Origin: an uncultured Prosthecobacter sp.
GTDB lineage: Bacteria > Verrucomicrobiota > Verrucomicrobiia > Verrucomicrobiales > Verrucomicrobiaceae
Reading direction: 5' to 3'
Assembly: GCA_947523045.1 (NCBI GenBank)
Contig: CANNUR010000039.1
Coordinates: 1-16,955, forward strand
Length of the DNA: 16,955 bases
Part shown: positions 1-7,421 of the stretch, piece after piece
How the letters are laid out: the number at the start of each line of letters is the position of its first letter
Numbering within the stretch: the stretch's first letter is position 1
Translations under genes and position numbers: made by a program
Notes under the pieces: model-generated
What the model was told of the DNA's origin: nothing
What the model saw: only the letters and a program-made list of their open reading frames with translations
Databases searched by the model: none

Positions 1-1118
1 ACCCAGAACAGCACGACGTCGATCAGCTCGCGCCAGAGGTTCTTCCAGTCGGCGCAGTGGAAGTTGAGCGGGTAGATGTCCTGGTACTTCTTCGGCGGGT
101 TTTCCGCGTAACGGATGCTGCCGTCGGGCCGCTGGTAAAACCACTCCGGATGCTGCTTCACGTAGGGATGATCCGGCGAGCAGTTGATGGCGAAGTCGAG
201 GGCGATTTCCAAACCGCGGTTCTTCGCCTCGCCGACCAGCCAGACAAAGTCCTCCAGCGTGCCGAGCTGCGGCTCGATCGCGCGATGGCCACCGGCCGGG
301 CCACCGATGGCCCAGGGGCTGCCGACATCGCCCGGCAGGGCGGTAAGGGTGTTGTTGCGGCCCTTGCGCGCGGTGATGCCGATCGGATGGATCGGCGGGA
401 AGTAGATGACATCGAAGCCCATCTCCTTGGCGTCATCAAGACGCGGCAGGCAGTCGCGGAAGGTGCTGTGCTTGTCGGCCCGGCCCTCGGCGCCGCGCGG
501 GAAAAATTCGTACCAGGCCGAGAACCGGGCGCGCTCGCGCTCGACAATGACGCCAAGCGGCGCGGAGGTGGTCGACAGGGAGCGATCGGCAAAAGCATCC
601 ATCAGGGCCTGCAGTTCGGCCGACTGCAGAACGTCGAGCAGGCCGGCAGCCGGGCGACCGGCGAGCAGGTCGGCGATCTCCTCGAGCTGCGCGGCCGCCT
701 CGGCGGCCCCGGCGCCGCGGGCGCGACCGGCAGCCTCGCGCAGCAGGCGCGCGCCTTCCAGCGCCTCGACCGGCACATCCGGGTCGGCGGCCTCGACACG
801 CACCACGAAAGTCTTTTTCCAGCCCTTGAAGCTGTCGGCCCAGGCCTCGACGACATACTCCCAGCGACCCACCTTGCTGAACTCGCAGCGACCGTGCCAG
901 CGGTCGTTGTCGACCGGCTGCATCGGCGCCTCCTGCCAGCGGCGACTGCCCTGCAGGCGCCAGCGCAGCACGGCGCTCATGACCACATGGCCGTCGGTGA
1001 AGGCGTCGCACCAAACCTCAAGCGGTTCGCCGACGATGCGCTTGACGGCATGACGACCGCCCTCCAGGCAGGGGTAGAAGTTTTCGAGAACGACGGTGGG
1101 AGCGTGGGCGGCGGACAT
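1..1118 (-). CDS. glgE: GlgE, alpha-1,4-glucan:maltose-1-phosphate maltosyltransferase, N-terminal 372 residues (gene runs off the left edge)
   Basis: GlgE (GH13 family) transfers maltosyl units from maltose-1-phosphate to an alpha-glucan in the cytoplasm. Read on the minus strand from the ATG at 1116-1118, the frame stays open to the window edge; the first complete codon there is 3-5. The N-terminal beta-sandwich opens with ENFYPCLEGGRHAVKRIVGE (residues about 12-31), typical of GlgE. It is followed by ERARFSAWYEFFPR and, at about 236-246, VIYFPPIHPIG, then YAENPPKKYQDIYPLNF near the cut end. This last motif is close to diagnostic. The catalytic Asp and Glu of the TIM barrel lie outside the window. 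An in-frame ATG four codons upstream (1130) is an alternative start; neither has a clear Shine-Dalgarno. The gene follows rhlE by 64 bp in the same direction, so co-transcription is possible. No treS, pep2 or glgB is visible here. Confidence 0.93.
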   Translation of the reverse strand, partial: MSAAHAPTVVLENFYPCLEGGRHAVKRIVGEPLEVWCDAFTDGHVVMSAVLRWRLQGSRRWQEAPMQPVDNDRWHGRCEFSKVGRWEYVVEAWADSFKGWKKTFVVRVEAADPDVPVEALEGARLLREAAGRARGAGAAEAAAQLEEIADLLAGRPAAGLLDVLQSAELQALMDAFADRSLSTTSAPLGVIVERERARFSAWYEFFPRGAEGRADKHSTFRDCLPRLDDAKEMGFDVIYFPPIHPIGITARKGRNNTLTALPGDVGSPWAIGGPAGGHRAIEPQLGTLEDFVWLVGEAKNRGLEIALDFAINCSPDHPYVKQHPEWFYQRPDGSIRYAENPPKKYQDIYPLNFHCADWKNLWRELIDVVLFW

Positions 1119-1182
1119 GCGAGGGCACATGGAGCGCCGGGGCGCGCAGGTCGCAAGCGCGGAAATGCCGCGAATCCTGGGC

Positions 1183-2643
1183 TCAGCGTCCGGTCAGCCG
1201 ATTCCAGAGCTTGCGCGCGCCGGTGGCAGTGGGTTTGGCCGAAGCCGGTGCGGAGCGACCCGAGCTGGCCGGACCGCGCGGCTTGTCCTGGCGGGGCTTC
1301 TCCTGACGCGGCCTGTCCGAACCCGACTCGGCATCCGGGCGACCCCGACCGCCGTCACGGCCACCGCGACCGCCCGAGCGAGCGGACTCACCCTGCGGCG
1401 AACGCCCGCGCTGGCCCTGGCGACCGCCACCGCCTCCCTGGCGACCGCGCGGGCCGCCACGGCGCTCCTCGCGCTCGGCTTCCGCAGCGGCGCCGGCCGG
1501 AGCCGCGGCACGATAATCGAAGCCCTCGAGCTTTTTGCGAACCAGGCCGCGACCGATGAACTTTTCCAACTTGCGCAGATCGTCCATCTCGTCGGGGCTG
1601 ACAAAGCTGATGGCATCACCAATCGCCTGGGCACGGCCGGTGCGGCCGATGCGGTGCACGTAGTCCTCGACGACGTGGGGGAAGTCGTAGTTCACCACGT
1701 GCGAGATGCCGTCGACATCGATGCCGCGCGCGGCGATGTCGGTCGCCACCAGCACGCGTACCTTCCAGTCCTTGAAATCGGCGAGCGCGCGCAGGCGCTG
1801 GTTCTGCGAGCGGTTGGCATGCAGGGTGGCGCAGGTGATCCCGGTCTTCTCGAGCTTGCGGGCGATCTTGTCGGCCCCGTGCTTGGTGCGACTGAAAACC
1901 AGCACCATCTGCATCTTCTCATCCTCGAGCAGTCGCTCCAGCAGGGCCTGCTTGAGGTGGCGGGGCACTTCGTGGACGAACTGGGCCACCGTTTCCGCGG
2001 GGTTCGACCGGCGACCGACCTGGACCAGCTGCGGATTATGCTGGAACTCGCGGGTGAGCGCCTCGATTTCCTTCGACAGGGTCGCCGAGAACAGCAGGGT
2101 CTGGCGCTTGGCGGGCAACTGGCGGAGGATACGGCGGATGTCAGGCAGAAAGCCCATGTCGAGCATGCGATCAGCCTCATCGAGCACCAGGTGCTGCAGG
2201 CCGGTGAAATCGGCGCAGCCCTGGCTCATGAGGTCGAGCAGGCGGCCCGGGCAGGCGATGACGATGTCGGCACCGGAGCGCAGCGCGTCCTTCTGCGGCT
2301 TTTCGCCGACCCCGCCAAAGACGCGGGCGATGCGCAGCGGCAGGTGGCGGGCGTAGGCGAGCACGTTCTCCTCAATCTGGGCAACCAGTTCGCGGGTCGG
2401 TGCCAGGACCAGCACGCGGGTGCGGGCGCGGCCGGTGGCGGGCGGTGCCTCGGCGAGACGGGTGAGGATCGGCAGGGTGAAGGCGGCGGTCTTGCCGGTG
2501 CCAGTCTGGGCGATGCCGATGACGTCGCCGCCCTTGATGACGGCGGGAATGGCGGCAGTTTGAATCGGCGTGGGCTCCGTGTACCCGGCCTCCTGAATGG
2601 CTTTCAGGATGACGGGAGCGAGGCCGAGGGCGGAAAAAGGCAT
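1183..2643 (-). CDS. rhlE: RhlE-type DEAD-box ATP-dependent RNA helicase
   Basis: A 486-residue ATP-dependent RNA helicase, expected to unwind structured RNA in ribosome assembly or mRNA decay. All core motifs are visible: Q motif with PTPIQ (24-28), motif I AQTGTGKT (45-52), PTREL (82-86), GG (110-111), PGR (132-134), DEAD (155-158), SAT (186-188), motif V ATDIAARGID (300-309) and motif VI HRIGRTGR (330-337). From about residue 379 a roughly 108-residue Arg/Gly/Ser/Pro-rich basic tail follows, as in many RhlE/DeaD proteins, likely binding RNA non-specifically. I chose the ATG at 2643, which gives MPFSALGL as in RhlE homologues. The frame is open upstream to a possible start at 2706, but that would overlap the end of the transglutaminase gene. 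The 59 bp to that upstream gene fit an operon. Motif Ib reads CPGR rather than the usual TPGR. Confidence 0.95.
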   Translation of the reverse strand: MPFSALGLAPVILKAIQEAGYTEPTPIQTAAIPAVIKGGDVIGIAQTGTGKTAAFTLPILTRLAEAPPATGRARTRVLVLAPTRELVAQIEENVLAYARHLPLRIARVFGGVGEKPQKDALRSGADIVIACPGRLLDLMSQGCADFTGLQHLVLDEADRMLDMGFLPDIRRILRQLPAKRQTLLFSATLSKEIEALTREFQHNPQLVQVGRRSNPAETVAQFVHEVPRHLKQALLERLLEDEKMQMVLVFSRTKHGADKIARKLEKTGITCATLHANRSQNQRLRALADFKDWKVRVLVATDIAARGIDVDGISHVVNYDFPHVVEDYVHRIGRTGRAQAIGDAISFVSPDEMDDLRKLEKFIGRGLVRKKLEGFDYRAAAPAGAAAEAEREERRGGPRGRQGGGGGRQGQRGRSPQGESARSGGRGGRDGGRGRPDAESGSDRPRQEKPRQDKPRGPASSGRSAPASAKPTATGARKLWNRLTGR

Positions 2644-2702
2644 CGGTGTCCATACCCGCAAGGCGGTGCCGGCGCCAGCCGGGATTTGCCAAAGTGCGCG
2701 GC

Positions 2703-3581
2703 TCAATCGAGTCGGCGCACCTGCACGACGACCTCAATGCGGCGGCTGGCCGTGCCGCGGAAGCGACCGCTGACCGGCTTGGCATCGTCGTAGTCGCGCC
2801 CGATGGCCAGCTTGACGTAGCGGGCATCCGCCTCGCGATCGTGCGTGGGATCCCAGGCCTTCCAGCCGAAGCCGGGCAGGAAGACCTCGACCCAGGCGTG
2901 CGAGGCCTCGTTTTCATCGCCGGTGCGGCCGCTGTAAAAGTAGCCGCTCACATAGCGTGCCGGGATGCCGCGGCTCCGGCACAGCGCGATCATGACATGG
3001 GCGTAATCCTGGCAGACGCCGCGGCGGTCGCGCAGGGCCTCGGCGGCATCGGTGTGGACATGGGTCCAGTCCGGATCGTACGCAAAGGTGGCATGCACAT
3101 GCCGGCCCAGCCGCACGGCATCGCCCCAGAGGTCGCCGACCTCGCCATGAAGCGCGTCGGCGGCCTCGCGCCAGATGGCGACGTTCTGCGGCACGAACTT
3201 TGATTCGACGACAAAATCAAAGTAGTTTTCGTGCACCTCGGGCGCGGCAAGGTGGTCGGTCACCAGGCCGGAGGGCGGCGTGCCGCGCGGATCGACGCGG
3301 GTTTCGACGATGGCGACCGACTCGACCTCCAGTCGGTCGTGCGGCTCATGCACCTCGAAGTGATCGACGCGGTTGAGGTAGAAGTCGTGGTGGGTGTGCA
3401 CCGGCACTGGCGGGTGCAGGCTGAGTTCAAAAGAGACGCAGCGCTGCAACGGGTCGGAGACCGGGCAGAGCCGGGCATCGTTGTAGCTGTCCTGCACCGG
3501 TCCTTCGTACAAAAAGCGCGTGAGGTGACGGACACGCAGGCGCAGGCCGGTGGCGGGAGGCGTGGATTCGGTCGGGGGCAA
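2703..3581 (-). CDS. Transglutaminase-like cysteine protease-fold protein of the ATP-grasp/alpha-E module
   Basis: A 292-residue protein with the bacterial transglutaminase N-terminal beta domain (HLTRFLYEGPVQDSYNDARL, residues about 19-38) followed by a papain-fold transglutaminase core. The triad is visible: Cys190 in GVCQDYAHVMIALCR, His228 in SHAWVEVFLPGFGWKAWDPTHD and Asp244 in the same stretch. There is no signal peptide or membrane segment, so it is probably cytoplasmic. Members of this family next to alpha-E and circularly permuted ATP-grasp proteins are thought to cleave or ligate a peptide or amide bond; the substrate is unknown. The only usable start is a TTG at 3581: upstream in frame there is no ATG or GTG before the TGA that ends the alpha-E gene 17 codons earlier. 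It is the third gene of the trio. Confidence 0.9.
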   Translation of the reverse strand: MPPTESTPPATGLRLRVRHLTRFLYEGPVQDSYNDARLCPVSDPLQRCVSFELSLHPPVPVHTHHDFYLNRVDHFEVHEPHDRLEVESVAIVETRVDPRGTPPSGLVTDHLAAPEVHENYFDFVVESKFVPQNVAIWREAADALHGEVGDLWGDAVRLGRHVHATFAYDPDWTHVHTDAAEALRDRRGVCQDYAHVMIALCRSRGIPARYVSGYFYSGRTGDENEASHAWVEVFLPGFGWKAWDPTHDREADARYVKLAIGRDYDDAKPVSGRFRGTASRRIEVVVQVRRLD

Positions 3582-3632
3582 GAGGGGAATGGCGTTGCGG
3601 GGATGAGGGCGGCGTGCAAGCGAAATCCGCTT

Positions 3633-4658
3633 TCAGAGGGCGCGCTGCTGCTGCTGTTCCTGCTGCTGATGGAAGCGGATCTCGGCCTGCAGATCGACCG
3701 GTGGCGCGAACATGAAGGCGTCGTAGAGATGCGTGCCAAAGGCGCCGATCTCATCCTGGACCTGCATGAGGAACTCGTGCAGGCCCTGCTGAATGATGTC
3801 CTGCACGGTGGTGAAGTGCAGGTTGTTGAGGAACTTGCCAAAGCGCCGCTCGCCCGGACTGCGGTACTCGCCCTGGGGCACGTCGGCGATCAGGTGGGCG
3901 AAGTGATCCATCTGCTGCAGGCAGAACAGCAGCGAGCGCGGGAAACTGGCCTGAAAGATGAGAAACTCGATGACCTTGGCAAAGAGGATGTCGGCGACGT
4001 AGAAGCGGCGGTAGGCCTCGACCGCACTCGCCGAGCGCAGCACGGCCTGCCACTGGGCGGCGTCGACCGCGCCACCGACGTCGGTGATCTTCGGCAGCAG
4101 GATGTGGTACTTCATGTCGAGCAGCCGCGTTGTCTTGTCGGCGCGCTCGAGGTACTTGCCGAACTGGATGAACTCAAAGCCCTCGCTCCTGGAAAAGGTC
4201 GAGACCGTGATGCCCTGAAACAGGTGCGAGTAGCGCTTGATCTGGTCGTAGAAGGCGCTGGCGCCGTCGTGCCAGACCCGCGCAGCGTTGGCGCCCTTGA
4301 TGAAGTGGTAGGCCTCGTTGAGGACCTCCCACATCTCCGTGGAAATCTGGTCGCGCACCTGGCGGGCATTCTCCCGCGCGCCGGAGATGCAGGAGAACAG
4401 CGAGTTGGGATTCTCCGAGCGGAAGGTCAGGAACTCGGTGACGCTGGCGCTGTCGGCATGTTCGTACAACTGGAAGAACAGATCCTCGTCGTCGGTCGAG
4501 CGCAGGATCGGCAGCCAGTGCTCCTTGAGCGTCTCATCGGAGACCTGGCCGAAATCGAGCAGGATCTGCAGGTTGACGTCGACCAGGCGCGCCAGGTTCT
4601 CGGCGCGCTCGAGGTAGCGGCTCATCCAGTACAGGCTGCCGGCGACGCGGGACAGCAT
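3633..4658 (-). CDS. Alpha-E domain protein (DUF403)
   Basis: A 341-residue all-alpha protein. It begins with MLSRVAGSLYWMSRYLERAENLARLVDVN, written here in parts because of length: MLSRVAGSLYWMSRY, then LERAENLARLVDVN. This is the signature start of the alpha-E (DUF403) family. Further typical features are SCISGARENARQVRDQIS, the repeated helical segments and ERADKTTRLLDMKYHIL at mid-length. The C-terminus is Gln-rich (FHQQQEQQQQRAL). The family nearly always accompanies a circularly permuted ATP-grasp protein and a transglutaminase-like protein, as here; its own role (scaffold or enzyme) is not established. I chose the ATG at 4658 because it gives the family-typical MLSRVA start and has a weak AGGCG upstream. 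An ATG at 4715 in the same frame would add 19 residues and lies 27 bp after the ATP-grasp stop. Confidence 0.93.
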   Translation of the reverse strand: MLSRVAGSLYWMSRYLERAENLARLVDVNLQILLDFGQVSDETLKEHWLPILRSTDDEDLFFQLYEHADSASVTEFLTFRSENPNSLFSCISGARENARQVRDQISTEMWEVLNEAYHFIKGANAARVWHDGASAFYDQIKRYSHLFQGITVSTFSRSEGFEFIQFGKYLERADKTTRLLDMKYHILLPKITDVGGAVDAAQWQAVLRSASAVEAYRRFYVADILFAKVIEFLIFQASFPRSLLFCLQQMDHFAHLIADVPQGEYRSPGERRFGKFLNNLHFTTVQDIIQQGLHEFLMQVQDEIGAFGTHLYDAFMFAPPVDLQAEIRFHQQQEQQQQRAL

Positions 4659-4741
4659 GATGTTCGCCTGCTTGTGGCGGGCGACCTGTTCGTGCGGAAG
4701 CGGATAGGGGGGCATGACGGAAGGTTGGAGTCCGGTGCGAT

Positions 4742-6193
4742 TCAGGGGGCTTCATGGCGCAGCACCCAGGTGTCCTTGGAGCCGCCGCCCTGCGAGCTGT
4801 TGACGACCAGCGAGCCCTTGCGCAGAGCCACCCGGGTCAGGCCGCCGGGCGTGACGACGATCTTCTCGCCGCAGAGGATGTAGGGGCGCAGATCGATGTG
4901 CCGGCCCTCGAAGTGGTCATCCCCCCAGGTCGGGTGGCGGCTCAGCGAGATCGGGTTTTGGGCGATGAAATTGCGCGGGTTCGCCTCGATCTGAACGCGG
5001 AAGTCGGCGATCTCCTGGCGACTGGCCCAGGGGCCCATGAGCATGCCGTAACCACCGGCCTCGTTGGCGGACTTGACGACCAGCTTGTCGAGGTTGTCGA
5101 GGATGAAGGCGCAGTCCTTCGGCTCGGAGGCGAGGTAGGTGTCGACGTTCGGCAGGATGGGTTCCTCGCCGAGGTAGTAGCGGATCATGTGCGGCACAAA
5201 GTAGTACACCACCTTGTCGTCGGCGACGCCGGTGCCAATGCTGTTGGCGAGGCTGACATTGCCGGAGCGGTAGGCGTTGACCAGGCCAGGCACACCGAGC
5301 AGGGAGTCGGGCCGGAACACCGAGGGATCGAGGAAGTCATCGTCGATGCGCCGGTAGATGACGTCGACCTTCACCAAGCCGGCGGTGGTGCGCATGAAGA
5401 CCTTGAAGTCGCGCACCACGAGGTCGCGTCCCTCGACGATCGGGATGCCCATCTGGCGCGCCAGGAAGGCGTGCTCAAAGTAGGCACTGTTGAAGACGCC
5501 CGGCGTCAGCAGCACGCACTGCGGCGCGTCGCGACCGTCGAAATGCTTGGGCGCGCAGTGCTGCATGACCTTGAGCAGCTCGGCCGGGTAATGGCTCACC
5601 GGCCGCACGCCGCTGGCCTGGAAGAGCTCGGGAAAGGTGCGCTTCAAGGCGGCGCGATTCTCCAGCATGTAACTGGCCCCGGACGGGCAGCGCAGGTTGT
5701 CCTCAAGCACGAGGTAGCGGCCGTCGCGGTCGCGGATGAGGTCGCTGCCGCAGATGTGCACGTACACATCCTTGGGCACCTCGAAGTGCATGAACTCGCG
5801 GCGGAAATGCTTTGCGCTCAACACATACTGCGGCGGTATGACGCGGTCCTTGAGGATCTTCTGCTCATGGTAAATGTCATGCAGAAAGAGGTTGAGCGCC
5901 GTCAGGCGCTGGATCAGGCCGCGCTCCACGACGTCCCATTCCTCGGCGGAGATGACCCGCGGCACGCAGTCGAAGGGAAAGATGCGCTCGGTGCCCTGGG
6001 CGTCGCTGTACACGGTGAAGGTGACGCCGCCGCGCATGAAGGCAGCCTCGACCGCCGCCTGCTTGTTGCGGAACTCGCCCGGTTCGACCGGGTTGAGGGC
6101 GTCGGCGACGCCGCGGTAGTGCGGCCGCACAGTGCCGTCGGCCTCGAACATCTCGTCGAAGAAGTCCTCCGGCTGGTAGTTGTCGAAAAGCAT
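4742..6193 (-). CDS. Circularly permuted type 2 ATP-grasp protein (DUF404/DUF407)
   Basis: A 483-residue putative ATP-dependent carboxylate-amine ligase. Family marks in order are [15 protein letters not shown] (12-26), [17 protein letters not shown] (59-75), [18 protein letters not shown] (163-180), [15 protein letters not shown] (276-290), [14 protein letters not shown] (317-330), [11 protein letters not shown] (374-384) and [15 protein letters not shown] (464-478). The acidic and basic residues in these segments are those expected to bind Mg-ATP in the permuted ATP-grasp fold. The length is normal for the family. Known context: with alpha-E and transglutaminase-like partners it is predicted to form amide bonds in a small peptide or tag. 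This is inferred from comparative genomics and the substrate is unknown. It starts with ATG at 6193 with no recognisable Shine-Dalgarno and is the first gene of the trio, 88 bp after ruvB. Confidence 0.94.
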   Translation of the reverse strand: MLFDNYQPEDFFDEMFEADGTVRPHYRGVADALNPVEPGEFRNKQAAVEAAFMRGGVTFTVYSDAQGTERIFPFDCVPRVISAEEWDVVERGLIQRLTALNLFLHDIYHEQKILKDRVIPPQYVLSAKHFRREFMHFEVPKDVYVHICGSDLIRDRDGRYLVLEDNLRCPSGASYMLENRAALKRTFPELFQASGVRPVSHYPAELLKVMQHCAPKHFDGRDAPQCVLLTPGVFNSAYFEHAFLARQMGIPIVEGRDLVVRDFKVFMRTTAGLVKVDVIYRRIDDDFLDPSVFRPDSLLGVPGLVNAYRSGNVSLANSIGTGVADDKVVYYFVPHMIRYYLGEEPILPNVDTYLASEPKDCAFILDNLDKLVVKSANEAGGYGMLMGPWASRQEIADFRVQIEANPRNFIAQNPISLSRHPTWGDDHFEGRHIDLRPYILCGEKIVVTPGGLTRVALRKGSLVVNSSQGGGSKDTWVLRHEAP

Positions 6194-6281
6194 GAGGATG
6201 AGTCGCTTGGGTTGGCGGTTCAGGGATTAGCAGGACTGAGGCCAACTCCCGGACGCGATTTGCCGCCCCTGCGGCTCAGGA

Positions 6282-7286
6282 TTAAAAAAGCTCGTTCTGA
6301 CCGCTGAGCGGCGGCACCAGGCCGAGCTTGCGCCAGGCGGCGGGCATGGCGACCCGACCGCGCGGGGTGCGCTTGAGGTAACCCTGCATGACCAGGTAGG
6401 GTTCGTGCACGTCCTCGAGCGTGCTGGCGTCCTCGCCGACGGCGACCGCGACGCTGCCGAGACCGACCGGACCGCCCTCGAACTTGTGGATGACCGCCTC
6501 CAGGATGCGCAGGTCCATCTCATCGAGGCCGGTCTCGTCGATGTCGCGCATCTCCAGGGCCTGGCGCGCGACCGCGCCGCTGACCTGGCTGTCGGCGCGC
6601 ACCTGGGCGTAGTCGCGCACCCAGCGCAGCAGGTGATTGGCAATGCGCGGGGTGCCGCGCGCGCGCCGGGCGATTTCATGCAGGCCCTCGGCATCGGCGG
6701 CAACGCCGAGCAGGCGGGCCGAGCGCTCGAGGATGCAGCCGAGTTCCTCGGCGGTGTAATAATCCAGCCGGTTGGGGATGCCAAAGCGCGAGCGCATGGG
6801 TGCGGTCAGCATGCCGGCGCGCGTGGTGGCACCGACGAGGGTGAAGGGCGGCAGGTCGAGCCGGATCGTGCGCGCCTTCGGGCCCTGGTCGATGATGATG
6901 TCGAGGCGAAAATCCTCAATGGCCGGGTACAGGTACTCCTCGACGCTCGGGTGCAGGCGGTGGATTTCGTCGATGAACAGGATGTCGCGCTCCTGCAGAT
7001 TGGTGAGAATGCCGGCGAGGTCGCCGGCGCGCTCGATCTGTGGGCCGCTGGTGGTGTGCAGGCGCGAGCCGACCGCGCTGGCAATCAGGTTGGCGAGGGT
7101 GGTCTTGCCCAGGCCGGGAGGGCCGCAGAGCAGCACGTGATCAAGAGGTTCACCGCGCAGGCGCGCCGCCTCGACCATGACCAGCAACTGCTCCTTCACC
7201 TTGGCCTGACCGTGAAACTCCGAGAAGTCGCCGGGCCGCAGGGCCAGGTCGAAAGGGGTGTCGGCTTCGTTGAGGGCGGGATTCAC
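6282..7286 (-). CDS. ruvB: RuvB, Holliday-junction branch-migration motor
   Basis: RuvB is the AAA+ hexameric motor that drives Holliday-junction branch migration with RuvA before RuvC cleavage. Visible, numbering from the chosen start, are the family N-terminus [12 protein letters not shown] (16-27), Walker A GPPGLGKT (55-62), Walker B DEIH (106-109), sensor 1 GATTR (152-156), MRSRFGI with the arginine-finger region (164-170) and the C-terminal winged-helix segment ending [10 protein letters not shown] chose the GTG at 7286 (334 residues), which matches the usual length. A GTG at 7343 in the same frame would add 19 residues without family similarity. The sequence AGGGGAGC lies directly before the chosen GTG, very close for a ribosome site. 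Neither ruvA nor ruvC is adjacent. The gene is divergent from the kinase gene and 88 bp upstream of the ATP-grasp gene, so read-through into that trio is possible. Confidence 0.95.
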   Translation of the reverse strand: MNPALNEADTPFDLALRPGDFSEFHGQAKVKEQLLVMVEAARLRGEPLDHVLLCGPPGLGKTTLANLIASAVGSRLHTTSGPQIERAGDLAGILTNLQERDILFIDEIHRLHPSVEEYLYPAIEDFRLDIIIDQGPKARTIRLDLPPFTLVGATTRAGMLTAPMRSRFGIPNRLDYYTAEELGCILERSARLLGVAADAEGLHEIARRARGTPRIANHLLRWVRDYAQVRADSQVSGAVARQALEMRDIDETGLDEMDLRILEAVIHKFEGGPVGLGSVAVAVGEDASTLEDVHEPYLVMQGYLKRTPRGRVAMPAAWRKLGLVPPLSGQNELF

Positions 7287-7379
7287 GCTCCCCTGCTTTA
7301 GCGCGGCCCGGCACCTGTGGCAATCGCCTGATTCACCGGTCACCCCGGCTTTTGCGAAATCCCGCGCACGCGAAAACGT

Positions 7380-7385
7380 TGTAAT
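7380..7385 (+). promoter_or_regulatory. Possible -10 element upstream of the kinase gene
   Basis: TGTAAT differs from TATAAT at one position and sits 37 nt before the kinase ATG. TTGCGA at 7352-7357 is the only -35-like sequence nearby, but the 22-nt spacer is too long for a standard sigma-70 promoter. Treat as a weak candidate within the ruvB/kinase divergent region. Confidence 0.2.
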
Positions 7386-7421
7386 GGATTCGCTCCGCCC
7401 CTATTGGATTCGTCCCGCCCC
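7385..7421. repeat. 17-bp imperfect direct repeat in the ruvB/kinase divergent region
   Basis: TGGATTCGCTCCGCCCC (7385-7401) is repeated as TGGATTCGTCCCGCCCC at 7405-7421, matching at 15 of 17 positions (first base T in both). The copies are offset by 20 bp, about two helical turns, and the second ends immediately before the kinase ATG. It could be a pair of regulator sites or a small local duplication; the sequence alone cannot tell. Confidence 0.6.

Noticed and set aside
1096..6307. Three long plus-strand open frames (1096-2793, 3231-4883, 4754-6307) opposite rhlE and the ATP-grasp/alpha-E/transglutaminase genes
   Set aside because: Antisense to genes with intact catalytic motifs; translations lack recognisable motifs and overlap each other.
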